Below, piece after piece: positions 34,909-44,658 of a stretch of DNA of 64,000 bases. Under the pieces are notes generated by a model. That model saw nothing but the letters and a program-made list of their open reading frames with translations. It had not been told where the DNA came from and did not search any database. The position numbers were made by a program, and so were the translations under genes. The stretch is from Actinokineospora globicatena (GTDB lineage Bacteria; Actinomycetota; Actinomycetes; Mycobacteriales; Pseudonocardiaceae): contig NZ_JAMTCR010000002.1 of NCBI RefSeq assembly GCF_024171945.1, positions 2,666,001-2,730,000 on the forward strand. Direction: 5' to 3'. The number at the start of each line of letters is the position of its first letter. Within the stretch, counting starts at the first letter, position 1.

Positions 34909-36113
34909 CACGACTGCACACTCCGGTTCACCCGCGCGAAGATCAGCGCGGTCACGACGATGGTGACGACGACCGCGCCACCTGCCGCGGCACACGCCGC
35001 GGTCGGTCCCCACAACTGCCACGATAGGCCGAACAGCACCGAAGAACCCAGGTACGCCAACGCCTGACCCGTTTGCACCAGGGCCATTCCGGTGGCCCGC
35101 AACTCCTTCGGCAAGACCCGGCCCGCTAGCGCCATCAGCACGCCGTCTGTCGCGGCGTAGAAGAAGCCATAGAGCAACAAGACGGCAACGGTCAGCGCGA
35201 TGCCGTCTATGGGCCCGATCAGCGCGAGATAGACCAAGGCAAGCGCGAAGTAGCCGCTGAGCATGACCTTGGCCCGGCCGATCTTGTCCGCTAGAACGCC
35301 GAGCGGCGTAGCCAGCAGCAGGTAGACCAGACTCGTGCCGACAGCAAGTAGAGGGAACCAGCCCATGGACAGGTCCCCGCGCTTCTGCAGCAAGAGGTAG
35401 ACGAACCCGTCGCCGACCACTACGAGACCCAGCAACGACGCGGCCAACAACAGCGCACCGACGCCCTTATGCCGCACCAGTCCTAGAGCGGCACGGATGT
35501 CGACAGCCTTGGGTGGGGCCTTCTCGCGGTGGTCGCGCACGAACAGCACGAGGACCACCACACCGAACGCCGCGACGACGAAGCTGGTGAAGAAGACCGC
35601 GTCGAACTCCTGGGAACCCGCCCACATCAACACGCCCACCGCGGCGAGCGGACCGATGAACGCACCCAGCGCGTCCATCGAGCGGTGCACCCCGAACGCG
35701 CGGCCCAGCTGGTCCTGCGGGGTCGACAGGGTGATCAGTGCGTCCCGTGGACCGGTGCGCAAACCCTTGCCTGCCCGGTCGGCGGTGATCGCGGCCCCGA
35801 TCCCCGCGACGGAGTTCCCGGCGGCGATGAGGCCCAGCTTGGCCAACGACGCGACACCGTAACCGACGCCCGCGACGGTCTTGTGCCGTCTGGTCCGGTC
35901 GGCGACAAATCCCCCGACTAGCCGCAAGAGCGCGGTCGCGCCGGTGTAGAGGCCGTCGATGGCCCCGTAGAGGACAGGGGTCATGCCCAACCCGACTACG
36001 AGGTATAGCGGTAAGACAGCGGTCACCATCTCCGAGGAGATGTCGGTGATAAGGCTAACCGCGCCGAGGGCGACAACATTGCTGCTGACTCTCCTCTTGC
36101 GACGGTCTGACAC
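34908..36113 (-). CDS. MFS transporter
   Basis: 401 residues from GTG 36113, chosen because GGAGG lies 8 nt upstream; longer starts exist. About 12 membrane helices. LITDISSEMVTAVLPLYLV, GLYTGATALLRLVGGFVADR, ITADRAGKGLRTGPRDALI and the central LATPLGVLADKIGRAKVML are typical of a subgroup of major facilitator proteins of unknown substrate (the RxGxGxRxxPRDALI stretch is its hallmark). Coupled to the downstream TolB-like gene. Codon use is relaxed, unlike the GC3-saturated rocD next door. Confidence 0.88.
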   Translation of the reverse strand: MSDRRKRRVSSNVVALGAVSLITDISSEMVTAVLPLYLVVGLGMTPVLYGAIDGLYTGATALLRLVGGFVADRTRRHKTVAGVGYGVASLAKLGLIAAGNSVAGIGAAITADRAGKGLRTGPRDALITLSTPQDQLGRAFGVHRSMDALGAFIGPLAAVGVLMWAGSQEFDAVFFTSFVVAAFGVVVLVLFVRDHREKAPPKAVDIRAALGLVRHKGVGALLLAASLLGLVVVGDGFVYLLLQKRGDLSMGWFPLLAVGTSLVYLLLATPLGVLADKIGRAKVMLSGYFALALVYLALIGPIDGIALTVAVLLLYGFFYAATDGVLMALAGRVLPKELRATGMALVQTGQALAYLGSSVLFGLSWQLWGPTAACAAAGGAVVVTIVVTALIFARVNRSVQS

Positions 36114-36176
36114 CTCGGCGACCTCCGGTCGGCTCACCGTGGACAGGTACACGCGCAACCTCCGTGGTGGTGTGCC

Positions 36177-36211
36177 GCCGGGCCACCACGGGTGACCCAT
36201 GGTGGCCCGGC
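36177..36211 (-). terminator. Terminator downstream of the DNRLRE-metallophosphatase gene
   Basis: Perfect 12-bp arms GCCGGGCCACCA / TGGTGGCCCGGC (36177-36188 and 36200-36211), 40 nt past that gene's stop and upstream of the MFS start. Confidence 0.7.
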
Positions 36212-36250
36212 AGCACGGTGGTCGTCTAGCACCTAGAAGGGCCTAATTGC

Positions 36251-37666
36251 CTAATGGCAGGCGGTTGTGCCCTTGTCGTTGTAGGTCTTGCCTGCCTGGG
36301 GGACGAACTCCCAGTCGTAGCTGCTGGCGTGCAGGGTGAACTTGAGGACGCCGAAGGTGTTGTTGTTGCGCGCCTCGCTGTTGGGCTGGATGGTGCCGAA
36401 GTTGTAGAAGCCAGCACCGCCCATGCCCGCGACGAAGTGCCGGATGCCGCGCGACGAGTCCGCCGAGCCGCTGGGGTTCATCGGCGCGAACCGCTCGTAG
36501 TGGTGGTTGTGGCCGGTGACGATGACCTCGGCGTTGTAGTCGTAGAGCGCCTGCACGAGGGGGCCGGTCGCGGTGCTCGGGGCGTGGTCGGCGCCGGAGG
36601 TGAACCGCGGCTTGTGCCAGTACGCGAGGGTGCACGACTTGCCGCTGGCGGCCAGGTCGGAGCGCAGCCACTGCTCCTGCGCCGAGCCCGCCGACATGCT
36701 GATTTCGCTGTTGAGCGAGACGACGTGCCAGTTGCCCAGGTCGTAGGAGTAGTAACCACGACCGGACGGGCCTGCCTGCGCGCCGAAGTAGTTGTAGTAG
36801 CCAGAGGCGCCCGAGGTGTTGTAGTCGTGGTTGCCCGGGGACGGCTTGGTGCGGGCCTTGTGCCTACCCCACGTCGGGTTGTAGTAAGAGTTGAACTCCG
36901 ATGCCGTGCCGTCGTTGTAGACGTTGTCACCGGTCGTGTAGACGGTGCCCGGGATGTTGTCCAGCAGCGCCGCGGTAGCGGTGTCACCGGAGCCGGAGTT
37001 GGAGATGTCACCCGCGCCTACGAGCACGGGGTCACCCGAGGGCTGCGACGTCGTAGTGGGCGGGGTGGTCGTGGTGGGAGAGTCAGTGCTGACGACCAGC
37101 TGCGGTGCGGTAGCCGAGCCCGACTCGCGCGAGTCGTAGTCAGCGCCATCGCTGTTGGTCGAGCTGATGGCGATGCTGTAGGTGCCGTTGCCGGTGACGA
37201 CGGCGCCGACGTTGACCTCGTACCACGCGTTGCGGCTGACCGCGCCTAGGGTGCCGAGCGTGGTCCCGTCGATCGAGGGCTGGTTGGCCCACGTGGTGCC
37301 GGTCTCCGACCAGCTGGTGCTGCTCAGGGCCCGGAAGGTGCCACCAGCGGGGCTGTTGGACCCGCTGACGTCGTCGGTGTGCACGCGCAGCTTCGCGCCG
37401 GTGACCGGGGCGGACACGCCGCTGACGGTGAACCGCAGGAAGATCCGCTTGACCGGGGAGCCGTCCACCCCGAGCTGGCCGGTGGTGCCGTAGTTGGTGC
37501 TGGTGGCGCCGTTGTCGACGTAGGTGTCGGCGACCGGGGTGAACGTGGTGGTGGCCGCCGCTGCGGTGGGCGCGGAGGCGACGACGACCACCGTGGCCGC
37601 GGCGACGGCGACGGCGCCGAGCACCGCCCCGGCGGTCCTGGCCGTCCTGGCTTTGCGACTGGACAT
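36251..37666 (-). CDS. Secreted DNRLRE-domain protein with C-terminal metallophosphatase
   Basis: 471 residues from ATG 37666 (AAAGG 7 nt upstream). A signal peptide with Ala/Val-rich core is followed by a DNRLRE/CBM96-like beta domain (FTPVADTYVDNGATSTNYGT, RIFLRFTVSGV, residues ~40-195). A Thr/Pro linker leads to a calcineurin-like phosphoesterase with its metal sites: GAGDI, TTGDNVYNDG, PSPGNHDYNTSG, WHKPRF and VTGHNHHYERFAP. Probably a secreted, surface-binding phosphatase. Phosphate limitation would be a natural regulator, but I see no clear PhoP box. Confidence 0.92.
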   Translation of the reverse strand: MSSRKARTARTAGAVLGAVAVAAATVVVVASAPTAAAATTTFTPVADTYVDNGATSTNYGTTGQLGVDGSPVKRIFLRFTVSGVSAPVTGAKLRVHTDDVSGSNSPAGGTFRALSSTSWSETGTTWANQPSIDGTTLGTLGAVSRNAWYEVNVGAVVTGNGTYSIAISSTNSDGADYDSRESGSATAPQLVVSTDSPTTTTPPTTTSQPSGDPVLVGAGDISNSGSGDTATAALLDNIPGTVYTTGDNVYNDGTASEFNSYYNPTWGRHKARTKPSPGNHDYNTSGASGYYNYFGAQAGPSGRGYYSYDLGNWHVVSLNSEISMSAGSAQEQWLRSDLAASGKSCTLAYWHKPRFTSGADHAPSTATGPLVQALYDYNAEVIVTGHNHHYERFAPMNPSGSADSSRGIRHFVAGMGGAGFYNFGTIQPNSEARNNNTFGVLKFTLHASSYDWEFVPQAGKTYNDKGTTACH

Positions 37667-37864
37667 GTCCAAGCCTTTCCCTGCTTCGGTTGTCCGTTCG
37701 GGCCTGCCAACCTTTCTGCCGGCCGCCGAACGATCACCACTGCGTTCCGGGCCGTCGGATGGCCAGCGGGTGAACAGTCCGGTCCTGACCAGGCGGGTGG
37801 CCTGCCGCCGGGCGCGTCAGGGGGTCGCGAGGGCATGACCGGGGACGGTGTGTGATCGCGATAT

Positions 37865-37899
37865 AGCTCTAGAACTCATATCTATACAGTTCTAGAACT
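37865..37899 (+). promoter_or_regulatory. Double palindromic operator upstream of trpBA
   Basis: Two 12-bp palindromes, AGCTCTAGAACT (37865-37876, one mismatch) and AGTTCTAGAACT (37888-37899, perfect), with centres 23 bp apart, in an AT-rich island. TACAGT (37885-37890) between them could be a -10 element. GT-N6-AC symmetry suits GntR/HutC-type regulators, and such a gene (39973-40716) lies downstream. Confidence 0.7.
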
Positions 37900-37942
37900 A
37901 ATAGCTTGACCGGGACGGGTCGGATGGGTGAGCATCTCCGCC

Positions 37943-39129
<1,187 letters not shown>

Positions 39130-39133
<4 letters not shown>

Positions 39134-39882
39134 CCGCCCTTATCGACAGTCTGCGTGCGACCGGTCGCCCCGTTCTCGTGCCTTACGTCACCGGTGGGGT
39201 TGCCGAGAACTGGATGGACCACGTCCACGCGGCGGTCGACGCGGGCGCGGACGCCGTCGAGATCGGAATCCCGTTCAGTGACCCGGTGATCGACGGGCCA
39301 GTGATCCAGGCCGCGTCGGTGCGGGCACTAGAGCGCGGTACCACTCCGGACACGGTGTTGCGCGACCTCGCCTCTTACCGTGGATCTGTCCCTCTGGTCG
39401 TGATGACCTACTACAACCTCGTTCATCGCTACGGCCATAGTGCCTTCGCTTCTCGACTCGCGGAGGTAGGCGTAAGAGGCGTCGTACTGGCTGATCTGCC
39501 TATGGAGGAGTCGGCTGAGTGGGCTGAAGCGGCGGATGCGGCCGGTGTCGCTACCGTGCAGATCGCCGCGCCGAGCACCCCCGACGATCGACTGGAAGAG
39601 GTTTGCGCGCGCAGCAAGGGGTTCGTCTACGCCATGGGGGTCATGGGCGTGACCGGTGAACGCGCCGTGCTCGCCGACTCCGCGTGCGCCATCGCCCGCC
39701 GGGTCCGGGCGGTCACCGACAAGCCGGTGCTGGTCGGGGTCGGCGTGTCCACCCCGGAGAACGCCGCCGCGGTGACCGAGCACGCCGACGGGGTCGTGAT
39801 CGGCGCGCCGGTCATGCGCCGGATCGCCGAGGGCGGGTCGGTCGGGGAGCTGGTCGGCCGGTTCCGCTCGGCGCTGGGCTGA
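39130..39882 (+). CDS. trpA: Tryptophan synthase alpha chain
   Basis: 250 residues from ATG 39130, overlapping the trpB stop by 4 nt. Splits indole-3-glycerol phosphate to indole, which is channelled to TrpB. The catalytic Glu lies in [20 protein letters not shown] and the catalytic Asp in [21 protein letters not shown] and [12 protein letters not shown] give the phosphate site. The first ~500 nt have relaxed codons and the last ~240 nt return to GC3-saturated use. A compact palindrome follows the stop. Confidence 0.94.
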
Positions 39883-39887
39883 GGATC

Positions 39888-39905
39888 ACCCGGTCGTGAC
39901 CGGGT
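39888..39905 (+). terminator. Palindrome after trpA (terminator or operator)
   Basis: ACCCGGTC-GT-GACCGGGT, 5 nt past the trpA stop and 68 nt before gntR. As RNA it would form a 7-bp stem with a CGTG loop; as DNA it could be an operator for the gntR gene. Confidence 0.45.
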
Positions 39906-39972
39906 CCAGAGTGGATCACCCCGGGGTACGGTGTGCCACGCAGGTGGGACCGGCGAGCGGGAGGGTGCGGCC

Positions 39973-40716
39973 GTGGCACCGAAGTACGTGTCGATCCAGG
40001 ACGACCTGGTGCGCCGCATCGCCGCCGCCGAGTTCCGCGCGGGCAGGCCGCTGCCGCCGCAGCGCGAGCTGAGCGAGGAGTACGGGGTCAGCCTGATGAC
40101 CCTGCGGCAGGCGCTGCGCGCCCTGGAGGACGAGGGGGTCGTCGAGCAGGTCGCGGGCAAGGGCACCTTCGTCCGCGCGCACCGCGTCCCCTACCTGGCC
40201 GCGGGCCTGGGCAGCATCGTCGACGACCTGGCCGCCCAGGGCATCGTGATGACCACCGTCCAACTCCGCGCCGAGGTCGTCACCCCCACCCCGGACATCG
40301 CCGAACGGCTGCGCGCCGACCGGGTCCTCGAGGTCGAACGCCTGCGCCTGGTCGGCGCCCAACCGGTCGTCCACCAGCTCTCCCGCATCCCCGCCGCCCT
40401 GGGCAGCGCCCTGCTCGACGCCGACTTCCGCACCACATCGCTCTACCACCTGCTCACCGAGCGCTGCGGCCGCGTCCCGGCCCGCGCCACCGAGACCCTC
40501 ACCCCCGTCGCCGTCACCGCCGACCTCGCCCACCTCCTCGCCGTCCCCCGCGGCACCCTCTGCCTGCGCAGCACCCGCCTCACCCTGGAACGCGACGCCA
40601 CCCCCCTGGTCGCCGACGAGGCCACCCTCGTCAGCGCCCGCATGGAAGTCCGCATCGAACGCCACACCACCACCCAACAACTCCGCTACCACGTCGGAGC
40701 CTCCACACAGGACTAG
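39973..40716 (+). CDS. GntR-family regulator, HutC/UTRA subfamily
   Basis: 247 residues from GTG 39973 (GGGAGGG 7 nt upstream). N-terminal winged helix: YVSIQDDLVRRIAAAEFRAG, LPPQRELSEEYGVSLMTLRQ, GKGTFV. A UTRA effector domain follows (residues ~85-240: PDIAERLRADRVLEVERLRL, LYHLLTERCG, LRSTRLTLERDATPLVADEA). UTRA domains bind small ligands. The nearest palindromic sites are the two AGTTCTAGAACT-type operators before trpBA, so TrpBA is a plausible target (inference). Confidence 0.9.
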   Translation: MAPKYVSIQDDLVRRIAAAEFRAGRPLPPQRELSEEYGVSLMTLRQALRALEDEGVVEQVAGKGTFVRAHRVPYLAAGLGSIVDDLAAQGIVMTTVQLRAEVVTPTPDIAERLRADRVLEVERLRLVGAQPVVHQLSRIPAALGSALLDADFRTTSLYHLLTERCGRVPARATETLTPVAVTADLAHLLAVPRGTLCLRSTRLTLERDATPLVADEATLVSARMEVRIERHTTTQQLRYHVGASTQD

Positions 40717-40767
40717 TCCGCGCCCGGGGCGTGTCACACCTGGTTCAGGGTGGTCCGGACGCGCGGA

Positions 40768-40799
40768 AGGGCCGTGCGGGTGGGGTCCCGCACGGCCCT
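40768..40799. terminator. Bidirectional terminator between gntR and the HtrA-like gene
   Basis: Perfect 13-bp arms AGGGCCGTGCGGG / CCCGCACGGCCCT (40768-40780 and 40787-40799) with a 6-nt loop, between two convergent genes. Confidence 0.8.
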
Positions 40800-40817
40800 G
40801 GTGTCCCCGGGTGTGTG

Positions 40818-41882
40818 TCAGCTGATCTTGGCGACCACCTCCTTGGCGGTGTCGATCGGGATGCTGAAGCCGATGCCGACGCTGCCCGCGGCACCGTCCA
40901 CGCTGGACACCGGTGAGTAGATGGCGGAGTTGATGCCGATGACGCGGCCGAGGGTGTCGAAGAGGGGGCCGCCGGAGTTGCCCTGGTTGATCGAGGCGTC
41001 TGTCTGGATGGCCTTGTAGGAGACCGCGGTGCTGGTGCTGCCGCGCATGCCGCGGGAGCCGGTCTCCGAGGGGATGGAGACGTCGCGGTCGAGTGCGCTG
41101 ACGATGCCGGTGGTGACGGTGCCCTGCAGGCCCGCGGGGGAGCCGATGGCGATGACCTCGTCGCCGACGCGGACCTGGGACGAGTCGCCGAGCACGGCGG
41201 CGGTGAGGCCGCTCACACCCGTGGCCTGGATTACCGCGAGGTCGGCGCTGGTGTCGGTCCCGACCACCTCGGCGCTGGCGGTCCTGCCGTCGGAGAAGCT
41301 GACGGTGATCTCCTTGGCGCCCGCGATGACGTGGTTGTTCGTCAGGATCCGGCCGTCGGCGCTCAGGACCACGCCCGACCCGATGCCCTCCGCGTTCGCC
41401 GTGCGGGTGGTGATCTCCACGACGGTCGGCATGACCTTCGCGACCACCGCGCTGACGTCGGTCGGCGTGGTCGCGGCCACGGTCTGCGCGCTGGTGGCGA
41501 CCGATGCGACCGGGGCGGACGCGCCGTCCGAGCCGAAGAAGGCCCCCGCCGCGCCGCCGAGCACACCCGCGCCCAGCACCGCCGCCGCGACGAGCCCGAC
41601 CGCACCCCGGCGGATCTTGCTGCGCGGTTCGGGGAGCCCTGGCGTGAGGTAGGGGTGCTGCCCGGCCGGGAACCGCTGCTGCGCGTACGGCGACGGCTGG
41701 CCGAACGGCGCCCCCGAGCCCGACATCCCCGGCGACGGCGCGTACTGCGCGGACGGCGGTGTCTGGAGGGGCTGCGGCGACTGGTGGGACTCGGGGGACC
41801 GCTGCGCCTGCGGGGACTGTGACATCTGCGGGGACTGCGACACCTGAGGGGACTGCGGCGCCTGCTCGGGGTATTCGTTCAT
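40818..41882 (-). CDS. HtrA/DegP-like S1C serine protease lacking a PDZ domain
   Basis: 354 residues from ATG 41882. The cytoplasmic N-terminus is rich in Gln/Ser/Pro with repeated SQSPQ units (PQVSQSPQMSQSPQ). One membrane anchor follows (GAVGLVAAAVLGAGVLGGAAGAFF). The extracytoplasmic protease has His in ILTNNHVI, Asp in TSADLAVIQ and Ser in INQGNSGGPLFD. The chain ends about 40 residues after the Ser motif (GFSIPIDTAKEVVAKIS), so the PDZ domain of typical HtrA proteins is absent. Envelope protein quality control or regulated proteolysis is likely. Confidence 0.9.
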   Translation of the reverse strand: MNEYPEQAPQSPQVSQSPQMSQSPQAQRSPESHQSPQPLQTPPSAQYAPSPGMSGSGAPFGQPSPYAQQRFPAGQHPYLTPGLPEPRSKIRRGAVGLVAAAVLGAGVLGGAAGAFFGSDGASAPVASVATSAQTVAATTPTDVSAVVAKVMPTVVEITTRTANAEGIGSGVVLSADGRILTNNHVIAGAKEITVSFSDGRTASAEVVGTDTSADLAVIQATGVSGLTAAVLGDSSQVRVGDEVIAIGSPAGLQGTVTTGIVSALDRDVSIPSETGSRGMRGSTSTAVSYKAIQTDASINQGNSGGPLFDTLGRVIGINSAIYSPVSSVDGAAGSVGIGFSIPIDTAKEVVAKIS

Positions 41883-42004
41883 GCCACCTACTCTCGGGTC
41901 GGCGCATGTGAGGAACCTGTGGAACACCAAGGGTTTTGCCAAGAACCCCGGCGGAGTTGTCCACAGGCCGAGAGCACGTAGTGCCACGCGGGCGCCGGGC
42001 CGGA

Positions 42005-42020
42005 TAAGTTGTCCGGCGTG
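42005..42020 (+). promoter_or_regulatory. Leaderless -10 element of the DPP-IV-like gene
   Basis: TAAGTT at 42005-42010, 7-nt spacer, GTG 42018. Confidence 0.45.
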
Positions 42021-44090
42021 ACCAGTGAGAACTCGTTCCTGCGCCTACAGGCCAGGACCCAACGCTTCACCCTCGGCTCCCCGAGGGAGTTCCGGATCGC
42101 CGCGGACGGCACCCACCTGCTGTTCCTGCGCTCCGGCTCCGGCGAGGACCGCACCCACGCGCTGTGGCAGCAGGACCTCGCCACCGGGCAGGAGACCCGA
42201 CTGGGGGACCCGGGCGTGCTGCTCGGTGGCGCGGAGCAGCTCTCACCGGAGGAGTTGGCCCGCCGCGAGCGCACCCGTGAGCAGGGGGGCGGCGTTGTCG
42301 GCTACGCCACAGACAGCGCTGCCAGGCTCGCCGCGTTCGCGCTGTCGGGCAGGCTCTTCACGGCCGACGCGCTCACCGGTGACACGCGTGAACTGCCCGT
42401 GGCGACCCCCGTGGCCGACCCCCGGCCCAACCCCACCGGCACCCACGTCGCGTACGTGGCCGACAACGCGCTGCGGGTCGTGGCCGTCGACGGCTCCGAC
42501 GACCGCGCGCTGGCCACCCCGGAGGGCGAGGACCGGGCCTGGGGCCTGGCCGAGTTCGTCGCCGCCGAGGAGATGAACCGCACCCGCGGCTACTGGTGGT
42601 CGCCGGACGGCACCCGGCTGCTGGTCGCGCACACCGACAAGCGCGAGGTCCAGCGCTGGTACATCGCCGACCCGGCGAACCCGGGCGCCGAACCCGCCGT
42701 CGTGGCCTACCCGGCCGCGGGCACCCCGAACGTCAAGGTCCGGCTGGCCGTCATCGGGCTGGACGGGACCACCGTCGACGTCGACTGGGACGGCGTCGAC
42801 CAGCCCTACCTGGTCACCGCGCACTGGTCGGCCGGGGGCGCGCCGCTGATCGCGGTCCAGTCCCGCGACCAGCGCACCGTGCAGATCCGCGCCGTCGACC
42901 CCGACACCGGCGCCACCGAGGTCCTGCACACCGAGACCGACCCGCACTGGGTCGAGATCACCACCGGCGTCCCCGCGTGGACGCCCGCGGGCGAGCTGGT
43001 CCGGGTCACCGCCCGCGACGGCGCCAACCGCCTGGTCGTCGGCGACACCGAGATCAGCGGCGACCTGCAGGTCCGTGCCGTGCTCGACGTCGCCGACGAC
43101 GTGCTGTTCACCGCCTCGGCCGAGGACCCGACCCAGGTGCACGTGTACGCGGGCGACCGCAGGCTGTCCACTGTGGACGGCGTGCACGCCGCGGCCCGCG
43201 CCGGTGGTGTGACGGTGCTGACGTCGTGGTCGCTGGAGTGGTCCGGCCCGCGCGTCCAGGTCCTGCGCGACGGCGCGGCGGTAGGTGAGGTCGCCAGCCT
43301 GACGGTGGACCCCGGCGTGGTGCCGAACGTGCGGCTGCTCACCGTCGGTGAGCGCGACCTGCGGGTGGCGCTGCTGTACCCGACCGGGCACGTCCCGGGC
43401 AGCCGCAAGCTCCCGGTCCTGATGGACCCGTACGGCGGCCCGCACGCCCAGCGCGTGCTCTCGACCCGCAACGCGTACCTGAACCCGCAGTGGCTCGCCG
43501 ACCAGGGCTTCGCGGTCGTGGTCGCCGACGGCCGCGGCACCCCCGGCCGCGGCCCGGTCTGGGAGCGGGAACTGGCCTTCGAGCCCGCCGAGATCACCCT
43601 CACCGACCAGGTCGACGCCCTGCACGCGGTCGCCGCCACCGGTGCCGACCTCGACCTCACCAAGGTCGCCATCCGCGGCTGGTCCTACGGCGGCTACCTC
43701 TCGGCCCTGGCCGTCCTGCGCGCCCCCGACGTGTTCCACGCCGCCATCGCAGGCGCCCCAGTCACCGACTGGACCCTCTACGACACCCACTACACCGAGC
43801 GCTACCTCGGCCACCCCGCCGAAAACCCCGACGCCTACACCCGCAACTCCCTCATCGACGACGCCCCCAAACTCGACCGACCGCTACTCATCATCCACGG
43901 CCTAGCCGACGACAACGTCGTGGTCGCCCACGCCATCCGCCTCTCCAGCGCCCTGGTAGCAGCAGGCCGCCCCCACGCCCTCCTCCCCCTCCCCGGCGTC
44001 ACCCACATGACCCCCCAAGAGGACGACGTAGCCGAGAACTTCCTCTTCCTCCAGGTCCGCTGGCTCAAGACCTCCCTAGGCATCGCCTAA
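42018..44090 (+). CDS. S9 family prolyl dipeptidyl peptidase (DPP-IV-like)
   Basis: 690 residues from GTG 42018. N-terminal beta-propeller (residues 1-~430) containing FVAAEEMNRTRGYWWSPDG, whose Glu pair corresponds to the DPP-IV motif that binds a free N-terminus. The C-terminal alpha/beta-hydrolase domain has Ser in GWSYGGYLS, Asp in GLADDNVV and His in GVTHMT, with KLPVLMDPYGGPHAQRV as oxyanion region. Removes X-Pro (or X-Ala) dipeptides. No signal peptide, so it probably recycles peptides in the cytosol. Confidence 0.94.
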   Translation: MTSENSFLRLQARTQRFTLGSPREFRIAADGTHLLFLRSGSGEDRTHALWQQDLATGQETRLGDPGVLLGGAEQLSPEELARRERTREQGGGVVGYATDSAARLAAFALSGRLFTADALTGDTRELPVATPVADPRPNPTGTHVAYVADNALRVVAVDGSDDRALATPEGEDRAWGLAEFVAAEEMNRTRGYWWSPDGTRLLVAHTDKREVQRWYIADPANPGAEPAVVAYPAAGTPNVKVRLAVIGLDGTTVDVDWDGVDQPYLVTAHWSAGGAPLIAVQSRDQRTVQIRAVDPDTGATEVLHTETDPHWVEITTGVPAWTPAGELVRVTARDGANRLVVGDTEISGDLQVRAVLDVADDVLFTASAEDPTQVHVYAGDRRLSTVDGVHAAARAGGVTVLTSWSLEWSGPRVQVLRDGAAVGEVASLTVDPGVVPNVRLLTVGERDLRVALLYPTGHVPGSRKLPVLMDPYGGPHAQRVLSTRNAYLNPQWLADQGFAVVVADGRGTPGRGPVWERELAFEPAEITLTDQVDALHAVAATGADLDLTKVAIRGWSYGGYLSALAVLRAPDVFHAAIAGAPVTDWTLYDTHYTERYLGHPAENPDAYTRNSLIDDAPKLDRPLLIIHGLADDNVVVAHAIRLSSALVAAGRPHALLPLPGVTHMTPQEDDVAENFLFLQVRWLKTSLGIA

Positions 44091-44095
44091 CCCCC

Positions 44096-44128
44096 CGGGT
44101 GCGGCTCTCCCCCCGAGAGCCGCACCCG
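44096..44128 (+). terminator. Terminator of the DPP-IV-like gene
   Basis: Perfect 13-bp arms CGGGTGCGGCTCT / AGAGCCGCACCCG (44096-44108 and 44116-44128), 5 nt past the stop. Confidence 0.85.
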
Positions 44129-44159
44129 ACCTAACCTCACCCCCACGACTGGCAACGAC

Positions 44160-44400
44160 CCCAACGACGTTGGCCTAAGACGCCCGTCGACGATGTTGGC
44201 CGCTCACCGCTCCACGAAGTCGCTGGTGCCAACTGCTTGATGGGGCGGACTTGTTGTGTGTGTGTGTGGGCACCCGTAGCGTCGTCAGGGGCAGGGGAGG
44301 GCCGCTCTTTGGCCCCCTGCTTTTAGCCCTTCCCCGGGTGTCGTAGGGGCCCCGCGCAAAACAAGTTCGCCCCATCGAGCTCTTCGCATTCTCGCGCCTG
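44160..44400 (-). repeat. Structured dispersed repeat with inverted arms, copy 2 of 2
   Basis: Reverse-orientation copy of the element at 6721-6948. Inner block (44281-44350) is nearly identical, including CACCCGGGGAAGGGCTAAAA on the minus strand. Arms are at about 44235-44270 and 44350-44380. Where copy 1 pairs GTGGAC with GTCCAC, this copy pairs GCGGAC with GTTCGC, so base pairing is kept although the sequence changed. A GTGTGTGTGTGTG run extends one arm. The remainder of the gap (44401-44658) has no gene; TAGGTT at 44630-44635 may be the -10 element of the next gene. Confidence 0.75.
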
Positions 44401-44658
44401 TTCGATGGCGCAGCCGAGGCGTCTCCCGCAGCGCAGGGAAGGCACGAGACCTGGACTTCCCCCAGCCCACCACCCAGCCGAACCGCCCCCGGTCCAACTA
44501 GCTACCAAATCAAGGCGAGACGCGAGCAGTAGGCACGACCCCGTCCCGGCGGTGGTTTGTCCAAGTTTCCCACGTCGTCCGTGTGTCGTCCCGCCTCCAC
44601 CCCGGGTGCCCGCCGGTAGCCTGCGCGGTTAGGTTCGCGCTGGTTGGGGAGGGGTGGC

